A stretch of DNA of 64,000 nt from Phycisphaerae bacterium. GTDB lineage: Bacteria > Planctomycetota > Phycisphaerae > UBA1845 > Fen-1342. Below are positions 16,594-25,972 of the stretch, piece by piece (position 1 is the stretch's first letter; every line of letters begins with the position of its first letter). The DNA is taken from contig JANQNU010000049.1 of the NCBI GenBank assembly GCA_028279405.1, positions 1-64,000 of the forward strand. The letters are read 5' to 3'. The position numbers and the translations under genes were made by a program. The notes below the pieces were generated by a model that saw only the letters and a program-made list of their open reading frames with translations, searched no databases and was not told where the DNA came from.

Positions 16594-16656
16594 ATATGAC
16601 TGCGGAAAGTAAAGGCCGACGGTCCAATCTTGGTGACCGCTCGTCCCCGCGGAATT

Positions 16657-18522
16657 CTATCCGGCCTCGGGCGCCGAGGCCGCTCCCGGTTTCCGACCCA
16701 TCACTAGCAAAACCACGCAAAGCAGCAACGATCCGGCCGCCATGCCGACCCACCACGGCTGCTCGAAGGCCCGACACAGCACATCGCCGGTCAGGATCGA
16801 AACCGCCGCAACTGTAAGGGCATACGGCATTTGCGTCCAAACGTGCGCTTCCAGCGAGCACTCGCTCGCGATAGATGATATCACGGTGGTGTCGCTTATG
16901 GGCGAGCAATGGTCGCCAAAAACCGAGCCCGATAATACGGCCCCTACCGTTGCGTAGAAAATCGGCAGCACCATCTCTGACGAGACCTGCGTGTCCGCAT
17001 CCAATAAACCGGCGGCAAGAGTGACCGCAATCGGGCACAGGATGGCCATCGTGGACCACGACGAGCCCGTTGCGAATGAAACGACGCACGACGACAGAAA
17101 CACCAGCAGAGGCAGCCATTGGACCGGAAACTCCGCCCGGCTCAGATAAAAACCGGCCACCTTGCCCACTGAGAGGTCGTTCATCGAACCTGCCAGCGTC
17201 CAGGCCAGCACCAGCACGACGATCGTCGGCAGCATGCGCGCCATCGTGTCCTGAGCCGCATCTACGCATTGCGAGAGCGTCAGCGCACGCCCCAGCACGC
17301 TGATGACGACTGCCGAGACCACGCCGGCAAGCGATCCATAGAGCAGTGCGTCATAGGAGTTCGAGTTGCTGATGACCTCCTGCACCAACTTGAAACCCGT
17401 CGGCTGCTCGGCCTGATCCGCTACGGCCACCCAGCCGCTGACCCCCAGTAGTACAGCCGTCACGACGACCATCACGCCTACCGGGATCAGCGCCTGCCAG
17501 ACGCTGCCGACCCGTGGCGCTGCATCTCCGGCACCGCTCGCCGCCAGCGCGTCATCGTCGATTCCCGCCGCGCTACGCCGCTCGGCGCGCAGCATTGGCC
17601 CGAAATCGCGCCCGAGCAGGCCCACCATCGCGACGAAGAACATCGCAAGCCACGGATAGAACCGGTAGGGAATACTGTAGAGAAACGCATCGTACGCCGT
17701 CGTGCCCTCGAGAAAGGCCGGCAAGGGCGTGAGCTTGTCCAGCCCGGCCCTGACGTACGAGATCTCCGTGCCCACCCACGTGCCGATCAAAGCGATGGAC
17801 GACACAGGCGCCGCGGTCGAGTCGATGATATAGGAGAGCTTCGCGCGGCTGATCTTCAGCCGATCGGTTACCGGCCGCATTGCCGGCCCGACGATCATCG
17901 CGTTCGCATAGTCATCGAAGAATACGATCAGCCCGGCGAACCAGGTGCTGAGTTGCCCCCGGCGCGGCGAGGACGCCCAGCGCGACACACCCTGGACGAT
18001 CGCCGCCGTCCCGCCGTTGGCCGCGATGATGCCGACCATGCCGCCGATCATCAAGGTGAAGAGAATCACGCGAATGTGACCGTCGTCCGCGAGCGCGCCG
18101 ATCAAGTACCGCTCGACGCACATCCGCAGCCCGGCAACCAACGGGCCGCCCGCGGGAACCTGCGCATCGAACGGCGCCGTCATGTAGCCGCCCACGAGGA
18201 TACCCACCGTCAGCGCCGGAACGACCTGCCGTAGCGCGACGGCCAGCACGATCGCAACCATTGCCGGAGCGAGCACCCAAAGGCGGTAGTAGTTCGCAAT
18301 TCGTGGCAACGAGGCTTCAGAACTCATCGCCGGCGCACTGGCAGCGGCCGGGGCCGACGCCGTCGGCAGCGACGACTCCGTCGCAACCGTAGGTCCGGCG
18401 TGTGCGGAGACGGCGATCCAGAGCATCAAAAGCACCGTCACCAGCCCCACCCACAACACCGGCATCGCCCCACGGCGCATCGACGACAGATCACGGAAAG
18501 GCCGACTCGAACCGAAATGCAT
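16657..18522 (-). CDS. Na+/H+ antiporter, NhaC family
   Basis: 621 residues from the ATG at 18522; other in-frame starts exist downstream (18480, 18465) and none has a strong binding site. About 12 membrane segments. Typical NhaC/TIGR00931-like motifs: LMIGGMVGIIAANGGT, GLIVFFDDYANAMIVGPAMRPVTDRLKISRAKLSYIIDSTAAPVSSIA (the family core, residues roughly 205-255) and, near the end, GSVFGDHCSPISDTTVISSIAS. It is predicted to exchange Na+ for H+, or possibly an amino-acid-like substrate, across the inner membrane. An N-terminal 60-residue Ala/Ser-rich segment precedes the transporter domain. Confidence 0.85.
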   Translation of the reverse strand: MHFGSSRPFRDLSSMRRGAMPVLWVGLVTVLLMLWIAVSAHAGPTVATESSLPTASAPAAASAPAMSSEASLPRIANYYRLWVLAPAMVAIVLAVALRQVVPALTVGILVGGYMTAPFDAQVPAGGPLVAGLRMCVERYLIGALADDGHIRVILFTLMIGGMVGIIAANGGTAAIVQGVSRWASSPRRGQLSTWFAGLIVFFDDYANAMIVGPAMRPVTDRLKISRAKLSYIIDSTAAPVSSIALIGTWVGTEISYVRAGLDKLTPLPAFLEGTTAYDAFLYSIPYRFYPWLAMFFVAMVGLLGRDFGPMLRAERRSAAGIDDDALAASGAGDAAPRVGSVWQALIPVGVMVVVTAVLLGVSGWVAVADQAEQPTGFKLVQEVISNSNSYDALLYGSLAGVVSAVVISVLGRALTLSQCVDAAQDTMARMLPTIVVLVLAWTLAGSMNDLSVGKVAGFYLSRAEFPVQWLPLLVFLSSCVVSFATGSSWSTMAILCPIAVTLAAGLLDADTQVSSEMVLPIFYATVGAVLSGSVFGDHCSPISDTTVISSIASECSLEAHVWTQMPYALTVAAVSILTGDVLCRAFEQPWWVGMAAGSLLLCVVLLVMGRKPGAASAPEAG

Positions 18523-18594
18523 GAGCCGAACGGTACCTATCACCCACGGGCACGTCAATCCTCACTTCTTGGAACAAGCCGTCGTGACCCTTGA

Positions 18595-18620
18595 CCGCTC
18601 GCTCGCGCTCGCGGCTCGTT
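18595..18620 (-). repeat. Dispersed GC-rich repeat, copy 2 (inverted)
   Basis: Reverse complement of the (A/G)CGAGCCnnGAGCGCnAGCGAnCGG element, with one internal change. It lies between the divergent antiporter and regulator genes. Confidence 0.5.
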
Positions 18621-18708
18621 CTGTGCGCCGAGGGCGAGCCGCGAGGATCCCCGGTATGGGCTGGTCACGAACCTTGAATTCGCGACTTAATTTTGTTAGT
18701 TTTTTTAA

Positions 18709-19311
18709 ATGGTCATTCGTGGTGGTAAACGACGATCACCGACGCCGGTCAGTGCGCAGCAGTTGCGGGCGCTCGCGAGCCCCGTACGGCTCGAAATCAT
18801 GGATTGCCTTTCCGCGGATACCCCGATGTCGGTTCGCGAGGTTGCTGCCGACCTTCGACGGCGCGCGGACGGTCTCTATTTCCATGTGCATCAGTTGCTG
18901 GAGGCGGGGCTCGTGTTGGCGGATGGTGAGCGCCGGTTGGCGCGACACACCGAGACGCTCTATCGGGTACCTACCGGTCTGCGGTTGCAGTACGACCTGT
19001 CCGATGCGGCGACGCGCGACGCCCTCGCTTCGATGGCAGCGGCGATGTTGCGGGTCGCGCGTCGTGATTTCGAGCGCGCCGTCGAGTTGGACAATGCGCG
19101 CTCGCAGGGTCCGGCACGCAATCTTTGGAACGCGCGCGTGGTTGGGTGGGTGACGCACAAGCAGGCCGCGCAGATCAATGAACTGCTGAATCAGATCCTC
19201 GACGTGCTTGGCACCGAAAGCCGTACGACCGATCGAGCCGAGCGGGTGTCGCTCGTCTGGTCACTGGCGCCGCTTGGCGCCAGCCTCACGGGCAAGGAGG
19301 GTTCGCAATGA
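18709..19311 (+). CDS. Winged-helix transcriptional regulator (ArsR-like)
   Basis: 200 residues. The N-terminal winged helix (about 14-90) reads LRALASPVRLEIMDCL, then MSVREVAADLRRRADGLYFHVHQLLEAGLV and the wing RRLARHTETLYRV. The C-terminal half is helical (TRDALASMAAAMLRVARRDFERAV) and might bind a ligand. The ATG follows an AT-rich tract (TTGTTAGTTTTTTTAA) with no binding site, so the message may be leaderless. The stop overlaps the start of the amidohydrolase (ATGA), so this is a regulator-enzyme operon. Confidence 0.8.
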   Translation: MVIRGGKRRSPTPVSAQQLRALASPVRLEIMDCLSADTPMSVREVAADLRRRADGLYFHVHQLLEAGLVLADGERRLARHTETLYRVPTGLRLQYDLSDAATRDALASMAAAMLRVARRDFERAVELDNARSQGPARNLWNARVVGWVTHKQAAQINELLNQILDVLGTESRTTDRAERVSLVWSLAPLGASLTGKEGSQ

Positions 19312-20597
19312 CAACGAGTACCGTCCTGGTCGCGTGGTGCATCGTGGTGTGCCAAGACCATGCGGCGGCGCAAGCGACGTCGCAGATGGCGAAACCGGTG
19401 CGACAGTGGCGCTGGGACGCGACTGCGGAACCGCTTGCGCTGGTCGGCGGGCGCGTGTTTGACGGCAGCGGCTTCGCGGCGCGACCGATCTACGTCGACG
19501 GAGGCAAGATCGTAAGAGCCCGGCCGACCGGTGCTCGGGAGATCGACCTGACGGGGCGCTATCTGACCCCTGCCTTTGCGGACGCCCACGTGCACCGTTT
19601 TTCGAGCCGTTGGGACGCAGCGGAATCGCGCGAAATGTACTTTCGTCACGGATTCCTCTACGCGATGAACTGCGGCTCATCGAAAGCGGCGCGGTCCGAA
19701 TGCGAGGCGTACATCAACCGCCCGACCGGGGTCGACCTGCTCTACGCAAACGGCGGCTTCACGGCGGCCGGCGGCCATCCGGTGAAGCTGAATGAAACGC
19801 TTCACCGACGCCACGGCGGCGATCCGGCGACATTCTTCGAGCAGTGCGCGGACGACCGCTTCTACATTATCCGCTCGTCATCGGACATCACTGAGAAGGC
19901 GGAGTTGCACGCGCTCACCCGTCCGGACCTGCTCAAGCTTTTTCTGTTGCATAGCGACGAGTTTTCGCTGCGCGCCGCTGACGAGCAATACTACGGGCGA
20001 CGGGGCCTCGACCCGGCGCTCGTTCCGTTGATCACGCGCGAAGGGCACCGGCGCGGGCTGCGTGTCGGTGCGCACGTCGAGAGTGCCGCCGACCTCCGGA
20101 CCGCAGTTCACGCCCGCGTCGACTTCGTGTTGCATACACCCGGCTACAACATCGGCTCGTCGAGTGGAGATGTGGCACGATTCCTGCTCACGCCGACCGA
20201 CGCGCAGCTCGTGGCCCGCAACGGAACGTTCCATACAACGACCGTCTCTTGGGTCCGAACGGAAACGGCGCTCGATACGGTACGCCGGAACCTGAGCGTG
20301 CTGAAAGCCGCTGGCGTCCGCGTGATCTTCGGCAGTGACGATCATTCGAACGGGCCGACGCGCGAGATCCGGCTGTTGCGTGCATTGGGCGTATACTCCG
20401 GCATCGAGCTGCTGACAATGCTGTGTCACGACACGCCGCGCGCGCTGTATCCTGATCGTCGGATCGGGCGACTCGATACCGGCTATGAAGCGAACCTCCT
20501 GGTGTTCGCGGCGGACCCGCTCCGCGATCCGGGGCAGCTGATCGAAGGCCCGGTCGGTGTGATCAAGCAGGGCGCCGTTCTGAGCATGGGGGAGTAA
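19308..20597 (+). CDS. Exported amidohydrolase-superfamily enzyme
   Basis: 429 residues. After a short hydrophobic leader (VLVAWCIVVCQDHAAA) comes the superfamily composite: LVGGRVFDGSGF beta-domain, HxH at H94 and H96 (DAHVHRF), a candidate metal-bridging Lys in PDLLKLFLLHSDEF, His in GAHVESAAD and VLHTPGYN, and the Asp in FGSDDHSN. The C-terminal beta-domain closes with IGRLDTGYEANLLVFAADPL. Dual-metal hydrolase chemistry is supported; the substrate is not. It is the second gene of the regulator operon. Confidence 0.85.
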   Translation: MTTSTVLVAWCIVVCQDHAAAQATSQMAKPVRQWRWDATAEPLALVGGRVFDGSGFAARPIYVDGGKIVRARPTGAREIDLTGRYLTPAFADAHVHRFSSRWDAAESREMYFRHGFLYAMNCGSSKAARSECEAYINRPTGVDLLYANGGFTAAGGHPVKLNETLHRRHGGDPATFFEQCADDRFYIIRSSSDITEKAELHALTRPDLLKLFLLHSDEFSLRAADEQYYGRRGLDPALVPLITREGHRRGLRVGAHVESAADLRTAVHARVDFVLHTPGYNIGSSSGDVARFLLTPTDAQLVARNGTFHTTTVSWVRTETALDTVRRNLSVLKAAGVRVIFGSDDHSNGPTREIRLLRALGVYSGIELLTMLCHDTPRALYPDRRIGRLDTGYEANLLVFAADPLRDPGQLIEGPVGVIKQGAVLSMGE

Positions 20598-20613
20598 ACG
20601 AGCGTGCTTAGAG

Positions 20614-20653
20614 CCTCCGGGCCCGGCGCGTCCCGGTTGCCGGCGCCCGGAGG
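20614..20653 (+). terminator. Hairpin after the amidohydrolase gene
   Basis: Perfect 9-bp stem CCTCCGGGC / GCCCGGAGG 17 bp after the stop, without a long T tract. Probable terminator for the plus-strand operon. Confidence 0.5.
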
Positions 20654-20677
20654 TTCGGCACCATGCGAGGCTGCGTC

Positions 20678-20720
20678 GAAAATAGAAAGCCCCGCTCCCG
20701 ATGGATCGGGGCGCGGGGCC
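20678..20720 (-). terminator. Intrinsic terminator of the tail-fibre-like gene
   Basis: On the minus strand GCCCCGC is paired with GCGGGGC around an inner CCCGATCCATCGGG stem, followed by TTTCTATTTT. This is a classic rho-independent terminator 30 bp after the stop at 20749. Confidence 0.75.
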
Positions 20721-20748
20721 GGATGCGATCGGCGTAGATCGAATCGTT

Positions 20749-22413
20749 CTATTGCAGGTTGACGAGCACGAGCACCAGTCCGGTTTCGTCGGCGGCGAGC
20801 GTGGTCATTGCCTTGCCGATGACGGCGCCCGTGGCGCGGGCGTGGTCCTTGACGGCCATCGCGTGCCCCGGCGTGTTCGAGGTCGTGAGCAGGTCGCCGA
20901 GCTCGATCCCCTGCGTGCCCGCGTCGCAGCGCACCCAAACCCGGCCGCTCAGCGCGATCGGCGGCGCGTCTTCATGGCCCGGCAGGTGGCCGAGGACGGC
21001 ACCGACGGGCAGATTGCCGGCTCCGCTCACGACGCCGGCGACGCGCCGGTTGTATTCGCCGCGAGCGACCCGCAGCTTGCCCGCGTTCTGCGGATCGATT
21101 TCCATCACCGTGCCCGGAATCAGCTCGGCCGCGTTCTCGCTGGTCGGGAACTTCTCGGCGACGTCCGCACCAGCAATCTCGAGCACGTCGACGCGTGCCT
21201 TTCCGTCGACCATGAACTGGACGCCGGACGGGATGGAGGTAGTGCCGACACTGATCGGGCTGAGGAAGTGCGACGTTCCGACGACCAGGACGCCCTTGCC
21301 CGGCGTTCCGAGGTCACCAAAGACGCCGCCGTAACCGCTGGAGCTGTTGCTGACGCCGCGAACACCCATTCCGGCCTCGGAATAGCCTTCGACGCCGTCT
21401 CCGCCAGCGGCGTGGGTTCCACGAACGCCGTCGCCACGGCTGTTGGTGGCGAAGTTTCGTCCGAGGACACCGGCAGAGTTGACTCCGGGTGTTTCGGAGT
21501 TCGAGTAGCCGCGTACACCGGCCGCGTTGCTGGACGCCGAGGTGGTCTCGCCCTGCACGCCGGGGAACGTCCCGTTGCCCTGCTTGATACCCTGGATCGC
21601 GATGCTGGAAGTCTCGGAGACGATGCGACCGCCGACCACATGCAGGCGGTGTGCGGGCGCGACCGTTCCGACGCCGACATTGCCGTTGGATCCGATGGCC
21701 ATTCGGGTGATACCCTCGGTTCCGAATCGCATGGCGACTGGGGCAAGCAGGCCGGGGCCGTTTCCGTACTGCACCGTGGCGCGGACCGCGTTGTCTGCGT
21801 CGAGGAAATTGACAGCGCCAAACGGGCGGTCGATGCCGGTCGAGTTACTCTTCAGCTCGACGGTTCCGGTTCCGAGCCCGACGATCGGTCCGGAGCCGCC
21901 ATCGTATGCGGCGCGGATAGTGCCACGGACTTCGAGCGGTCGTGCGGGGTTGTTAAAACCGATACCGACGTTGCCGCTGTTGTTCTTATAGATGCTGCTG
22001 CCGTTGGCACTCCAGAAGCCGCTGCCGCCCGGGGCGCTCAGGGCGAAGAGCGCGAAGGGTGCCGGCGCAACCGGTTGCCTCGGGCTCAGCACGGAGTAGA
22101 GGCCCGTGCTGTCGCCGGGCCGGACTTCGACCTGCAACCAACGGTCGCTTCCGTTGAAAACACCGACGCCGAAATCCAGGTCGACGGTCAGCAGGCCATC
22201 CACGACGGGAACGTTGGAAAATGCCTCGGTACCCCCGACCTGGCTCCCGCCGACCTCACTCGTATATACCCGGAATCGCAGGTCGTACTCGCCGTCAGCG
22301 GGCAGACCGGCCTCATTCAGGAGGCCCTGGTAGGTAATGCTCTGTGCGGATGCGAGCCCGGCAACGGCCAGTACGCCCAGCAGCGCGGCCGGTCTGGCGA
22401 ATCTGTGAATCAT
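20749..22413 (-). CDS. Secreted tail-fibre-like repeat protein, paralogue A
   Basis: 554 residues with a signal peptide (PAALLGVLAVAGLASA). The N-terminal 110 residues (ITYQGLLNEAGLPADGEYDL ... LSPRQPVAPAPFALFAL) match the start of the protein at 28.8-31.0 kb. The middle holds fibre-type repeats: NNSGNVGIGFNNPARPLEV, GSNGNVGVGTVAPAHRLHVVGG and a run of GVRG / GVQG turns. The C-terminal 150 residues (ADVAEKFPTSENAAELIPGTVMEID ... GKAMTTLAADETGLVLVLVNLQ) are a second shared domain. Such proteins are frequent in planctomycetes, and the repeats resemble phage tail fibres and endosialidase-type stalks. It is probably an extracellular fibrous protein; function unknown. Confidence 0.75.
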   Translation of the reverse strand: MIHRFARPAALLGVLAVAGLASAQSITYQGLLNEAGLPADGEYDLRFRVYTSEVGGSQVGGTEAFSNVPVVDGLLTVDLDFGVGVFNGSDRWLQVEVRPGDSTGLYSVLSPRQPVAPAPFALFALSAPGGSGFWSANGSSIYKNNSGNVGIGFNNPARPLEVRGTIRAAYDGGSGPIVGLGTGTVELKSNSTGIDRPFGAVNFLDADNAVRATVQYGNGPGLLAPVAMRFGTEGITRMAIGSNGNVGVGTVAPAHRLHVVGGRIVSETSSIAIQGIKQGNGTFPGVQGETTSASSNAAGVRGYSNSETPGVNSAGVLGRNFATNSRGDGVRGTHAAGGDGVEGYSEAGMGVRGVSNSSSGYGGVFGDLGTPGKGVLVVGTSHFLSPISVGTTSIPSGVQFMVDGKARVDVLEIAGADVAEKFPTSENAAELIPGTVMEIDPQNAGKLRVARGEYNRRVAGVVSGAGNLPVGAVLGHLPGHEDAPPIALSGRVWVRCDAGTQGIELGDLLTTSNTPGHAMAVKDHARATGAVIGKAMTTLAADETGLVLVLVNLQ

Positions 22414-22550
22414 AGTCCTCTCTCCTTGATTTCAGCGTTGTCAGCGGCTTTTGTTGCCGTTCTCGCTCCCAATTCGACCTTTTCCCGGGAATGCTGTCAG
22501 AATTGATGCGGTTCGGCCGGGGAGTCGCCGGAACGCGCATAGAATCGGCC

Positions 22551-23153
22551 ATGGAATCCAAATGGGACAAACGCTTTGCAGAGCCGGGATTCGCTTACGG
22601 ACTGGAGCCGAATGACTTCCTCGCCGGCGTCGCGCATCGGCTGCCGTCGGGCCCGATTCTCTCGCTAGCCGAAGGCGAGGGCCGCAATGCGGTCTTTCTG
22701 GCGGGAATCGGGTACGACGTTACGGCGGTGGATCAGTCGGACATCGGGCTGACGAAGGCCCGTCAGCTCGCGACCGATCGCGGCGTTCAGATCCGCACGC
22801 TACTGTCGGACCTGGGCGAATATGCGATTGAACCGAATGCATGGGCTGGGATCGTCTCGATCTTCTGTCACGTTCCGCCGGAGATTCGCCGACCGCTACA
22901 CGCGGGAGTGGTACGCGGGCTGCGACCGGGCGGCGTTCTGATCTTAGAGGCCTACTCGCCGCGCCAGTGCGGTCGCGAAACGGGCGGGCCGCCCGTCCCG
23001 GAGCTGGCAATGTCGCTCGAGGGTCTCCAGGAAGAGCTCCACGGCCTGACGTTCTTGCATGCCCGCGAGCTGGATCGCGAGATCCACGAAGGCGCCTACC
23101 ACACCGGTTTAGGCTCCGTCGTTCAGATCGTGGCGCGGCGGGACACGGACTAG
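22551..23153 (+). CDS. Class I SAM-dependent methyltransferase
   Basis: 200 residues from the ATG at 22551. The Rossmann core has ILSLAEGEGRNAVFLAGIGYDVTAVDQS (SAM-binding loop with E-G-E-G and the acidic Asp after beta 2), LSDLGEYAIEPNAWAGIVSIFCHVP and LRPGGVLILEAYSPRQ. It is close in style to the tellurite-resistance/thiopurine group (TehB-like; N terminus MESKWDKRFAEPGFAYGLEPNDFL). The substrate is unknown. It stands alone, divergent from the fibre-like gene. Confidence 0.88.
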   Translation: MESKWDKRFAEPGFAYGLEPNDFLAGVAHRLPSGPILSLAEGEGRNAVFLAGIGYDVTAVDQSDIGLTKARQLATDRGVQIRTLLSDLGEYAIEPNAWAGIVSIFCHVPPEIRRPLHAGVVRGLRPGGVLILEAYSPRQCGRETGGPPVPELAMSLEGLQEELHGLTFLHARELDREIHEGAYHTGLGSVVQIVARRDTD

Positions 23154-23701
23154 CCGCAGCACGCAACAGTAACCCGCGCGATCAAAGCGACACATCTAAA
23201 CTCTCCGTTCGAAAGATAAGTCGTTGGGTGCCTGGTTCTTCCGATTCCGTTGCCGCTACAGCGGCGACCAGGCTCCGCGCTTGCACACCGCCCGAGTCAA
23301 GTGGACTTGTTGCTCCTCCTTTGATTTGAGAGCCGATCGGCAGTCAGCCGCGGTGATGCTACATCCACGCCCGCGACAACGAGCGTCGACGACCGAACCG
23401 AGTCTGTCCACAGGAAGGACCGCCTGACCGGCAACAAACGATGGCGCGGCGCCACGCTCGAGCCGATTTATGGAGGGGGATCTTGGCGAGCACCGAATCT
23501 TGGAAAGATTTCCGTCCATGCGCTTGATAATCTAGTAGAATCTGCTCGTCGGGGAGGAGTTGGTTGCATACTCCTAGTTCGAGTTTTGGGGCCCATTTTC
23601 TTTTTTGTTTGTGCGTCTTTTGTCGACGTGGTGGGCCGTAGGTCAACCGCCGACAACGGTGCGTTCGATTGATGGACTCATTTAGCAAAGGGAGGACTTC
23701 C
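23154..23701. other. Intergenic region upstream of the repeat beta-helix protein
   Basis: 548 bp without a convincing gene. It ends in a strong ribosome binding site (GGGAGG at 23690-23695). A GGGGCCC followed by a T-rich run (about 23588-23612) may be a terminator or attenuator. AT-rich TTGATAATCTAGTAGAAT near 23524 is a weak promoter candidate. Confidence 0.4.
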
Positions 23702-25729
23702 ATGCACCCCAGAATCGCAATTGCTACAAGATCGTTCATCTCGCCAATTCATGTAGCGCTCTTCACCGTTATCCTTGCCGCAGCCGCGCGGGCCGGAGAG
23801 CCAGTCTGCCTGAGCGTATCCGGCAGCCCTGTGATTTGTGTCGATTGGGACGAAGCGACGGGTCCCGTTCACCCCGATGATTTCGAAGTAGACTTCACTG
23901 ACCCCGCTAGCCCGGACATCGAGCTAAAGACCGGCAGCCTGACTTGGCAAGTCAGCTCGTTCAGTGGACTTACTCCGGCCGACATCGGGACGATCACCAC
24001 GACCGGCTCGGAAAACTACGTGGTGACGATCAAGGGCAGCGGTACGAACCCCGGAGCAAACAACATCGCGACGCTCAACTTCTCTCCGGCCGGCAATCAC
24101 TACTCCTCAATCGGATCCGGGACCAAGATCGCAGGCGACCTGACCAGTGATCTCACGGTCGTTCAGGATAGCAACGGCGACGGCGGCGAAGTCTCCATCG
24201 AGATCGAAGGTGACGCGAGCGGCAACATGACGATCCCGGTAGTGAACTCGTTGAAGGTCGGTGGCAACGTATCGAGCACGATCGACATCGTTGCGGTCGG
24301 GCCGGATGGCATCGTGGACATCGACGGTGACGTGACCGCCACTGCCGATATCACCGTCGATGAGATCTCTGTCGAGCAACAAGTGGACGGCGACCTGCTC
24401 ATTGGCGGAGACGTCATCGGTCGGATCGAGGTCGGGATCAACGGCTCGGCCAACTTTCGCATCACCGGGCAACTCACCGGCGAAGTCGAAGTGACGCAAA
24501 CGCTGAAGAGTGGCCGGATGTTTTTCGACGGCGGCGTATCGTCGACCGGAACCATAACCGTGGCCGACATGGAAGGTGACAACCCCCGAATCTTCCCCGG
24601 TGCGTTCGACGGCACACTAATCCTCAGCAACGGCCTCCCCGCGGGTATGGTCTGTATCGAACAGCCCCTGGGAAGCAATGCCGTCATCAACCTAACGGAC
24701 AGTAACGTGACTGGAAGACTCGATATCCGCGGCGGCGGGAGCGGTGAGATCATCAACGGCGGCGCTATCACCACAACGACCGTGAACGGCAATACACTAG
24801 TGGGCGACGTGCGCCTCGGCGTGGACTCGAGCGTCTTTTCCGGCGAAGCCACCTTCGCCAGCGTGTCCGCCAACTCACTCGGCATTCACCTGGACAATGA
24901 CGCGGACCTCAACGGTACCGTCACTGTCACGGGCAACGTGGACGGTGACATCCGTGTAAACGGCTCCGTGGGAGCGAACGGTACGGTCGCCACCGGGAAC
25001 GTCAACGGCACGATCACGGTCGGCGACTCAGAAGACCCAGGTGAACTGGCAGGCGACCTCGACATCGGCGGAACGGTGGACGGCGATGTCAACGTCTTTG
25101 GCGCGGTCTCCGGGACCATCGTCATCGTCAAGGAACTACATGGCCTGATCGATATCAGCAGCAACCTGTCCGGAGACATCACCATCAACGGCGACCAGAC
25201 CGGCGACGTCGACATCAGAGGCAACCTGTCCGGCAACATCACCGTGACCGAAAATCTGTCCGGCGATATCACCGCCAGACGCGGAAACGTCTCTGGGAAC
25301 ATCGATGTCGGCAAGACGCTGGAATCAACCGGCCGGATTCTGGTCGACGATCTGACGACCGGGGACATTGCCATCGGCGAGAATACTGAATCGTTGTCGC
25401 TGATCCTTGTCGCCGACGGGGTGGGGGCCGGCGCCTCGATCGTGATCAACGAAAGCAAGGGTGACCATAACGCCGACGGCCAGATCACCATCGGGCCTCG
25501 AAGCAATCTTCAATCCGTTACCTTCGACGGAACGATCTTCATCAGCGACAACGTAGCCGGTACCAACGGCGGTGATTTGAACGGCAACATCACGGTCACC
25601 GGCTGCCACACCACCGCCGCCGACCTGGACATCTGCGTTTGCGGCAACACCAATGGCACCGTCACAATCGACCAGAGCCCGTTCTGTGGTTCCCAGGTCT
25701 CGTGGTCGTGTGTGAGCGGATGTAACTAG
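23702..25729 (+). CDS. Secreted repeat protein, probable parallel beta-helix
   Basis: 675 residues. The ATG at 23702 follows GGGAGG at 6 nt. A signal peptide (VALFTVILAAAARA) is followed by a 450-residue array of short strands separated by G-(D/N)-(I/V) turns: GNVDGDIRVNGSV, GTVDGDVNVFGAVSGTIVI, NLSGDITINGDQTGDVDIRG, NLSGNITVTENLSGDITA. The regular 15-20 residue spacing of hydrophobic strands and Gly/Asn turns suggests a beta-solenoid, similar in look to bactofilins or surface adhesins. The C terminus has Cys pairs (CHTTAADLDICVCGN, FCGSQVSWSCVSGC) that may form disulfides outside the cell. No enzyme motif. Function unknown. Confidence 0.75.
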   Translation: MHPRIAIATRSFISPIHVALFTVILAAAARAGEPVCLSVSGSPVICVDWDEATGPVHPDDFEVDFTDPASPDIELKTGSLTWQVSSFSGLTPADIGTITTTGSENYVVTIKGSGTNPGANNIATLNFSPAGNHYSSIGSGTKIAGDLTSDLTVVQDSNGDGGEVSIEIEGDASGNMTIPVVNSLKVGGNVSSTIDIVAVGPDGIVDIDGDVTATADITVDEISVEQQVDGDLLIGGDVIGRIEVGINGSANFRITGQLTGEVEVTQTLKSGRMFFDGGVSSTGTITVADMEGDNPRIFPGAFDGTLILSNGLPAGMVCIEQPLGSNAVINLTDSNVTGRLDIRGGGSGEIINGGAITTTTVNGNTLVGDVRLGVDSSVFSGEATFASVSANSLGIHLDNDADLNGTVTVTGNVDGDIRVNGSVGANGTVATGNVNGTITVGDSEDPGELAGDLDIGGTVDGDVNVFGAVSGTIVIVKELHGLIDISSNLSGDITINGDQTGDVDIRGNLSGNITVTENLSGDITARRGNVSGNIDVGKTLESTGRILVDDLTTGDIAIGENTESLSLILVADGVGAGASIVINESKGDHNADGQITIGPRSNLQSVTFDGTIFISDNVAGTNGGDLNGNITVTGCHTTAADLDICVCGNTNGTVTIDQSPFCGSQVSWSCVSGCN

Positions 25730-25972
25730 AGACGATTGAGGCCGTTCGCAGGCCGTCGTACGAGTGCGCATCTCGCCTAACAATGGGGTGAGGTTGCTCA
25801 GGAGCCAGCCAGTGGAATCGTCCGGTTGCATCAAGGCGTGAATTTCCGGCGACTGGAGGATACACTGGGCTTGGCCTTCTCAGCAGCCCGTTCGGCTCTC
25901 GTCGTAGCGACTTGGGCTGAGCCCCCACTTGCGGATGCTGAGTCTACTACGTCCTGCTCAGAGGTCTCGATT

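Noticed and set aside
20701-22506. 601-codon plus-strand frame opposite tail-fibre paralogue A.
   Set aside because: Composition is a high-GC shadow; the opposite strand has a signal peptide, known repeats and a terminator. A similar shadow lies opposite paralogue B (28745-30994).
24700-25700. Regular repeats considered as a CRISPR array.
   Set aside because: They are coding repeats in frame with variable synonymous positions, not identical repeats with unique spacers. No CRISPR array was seen anywhere in the window.
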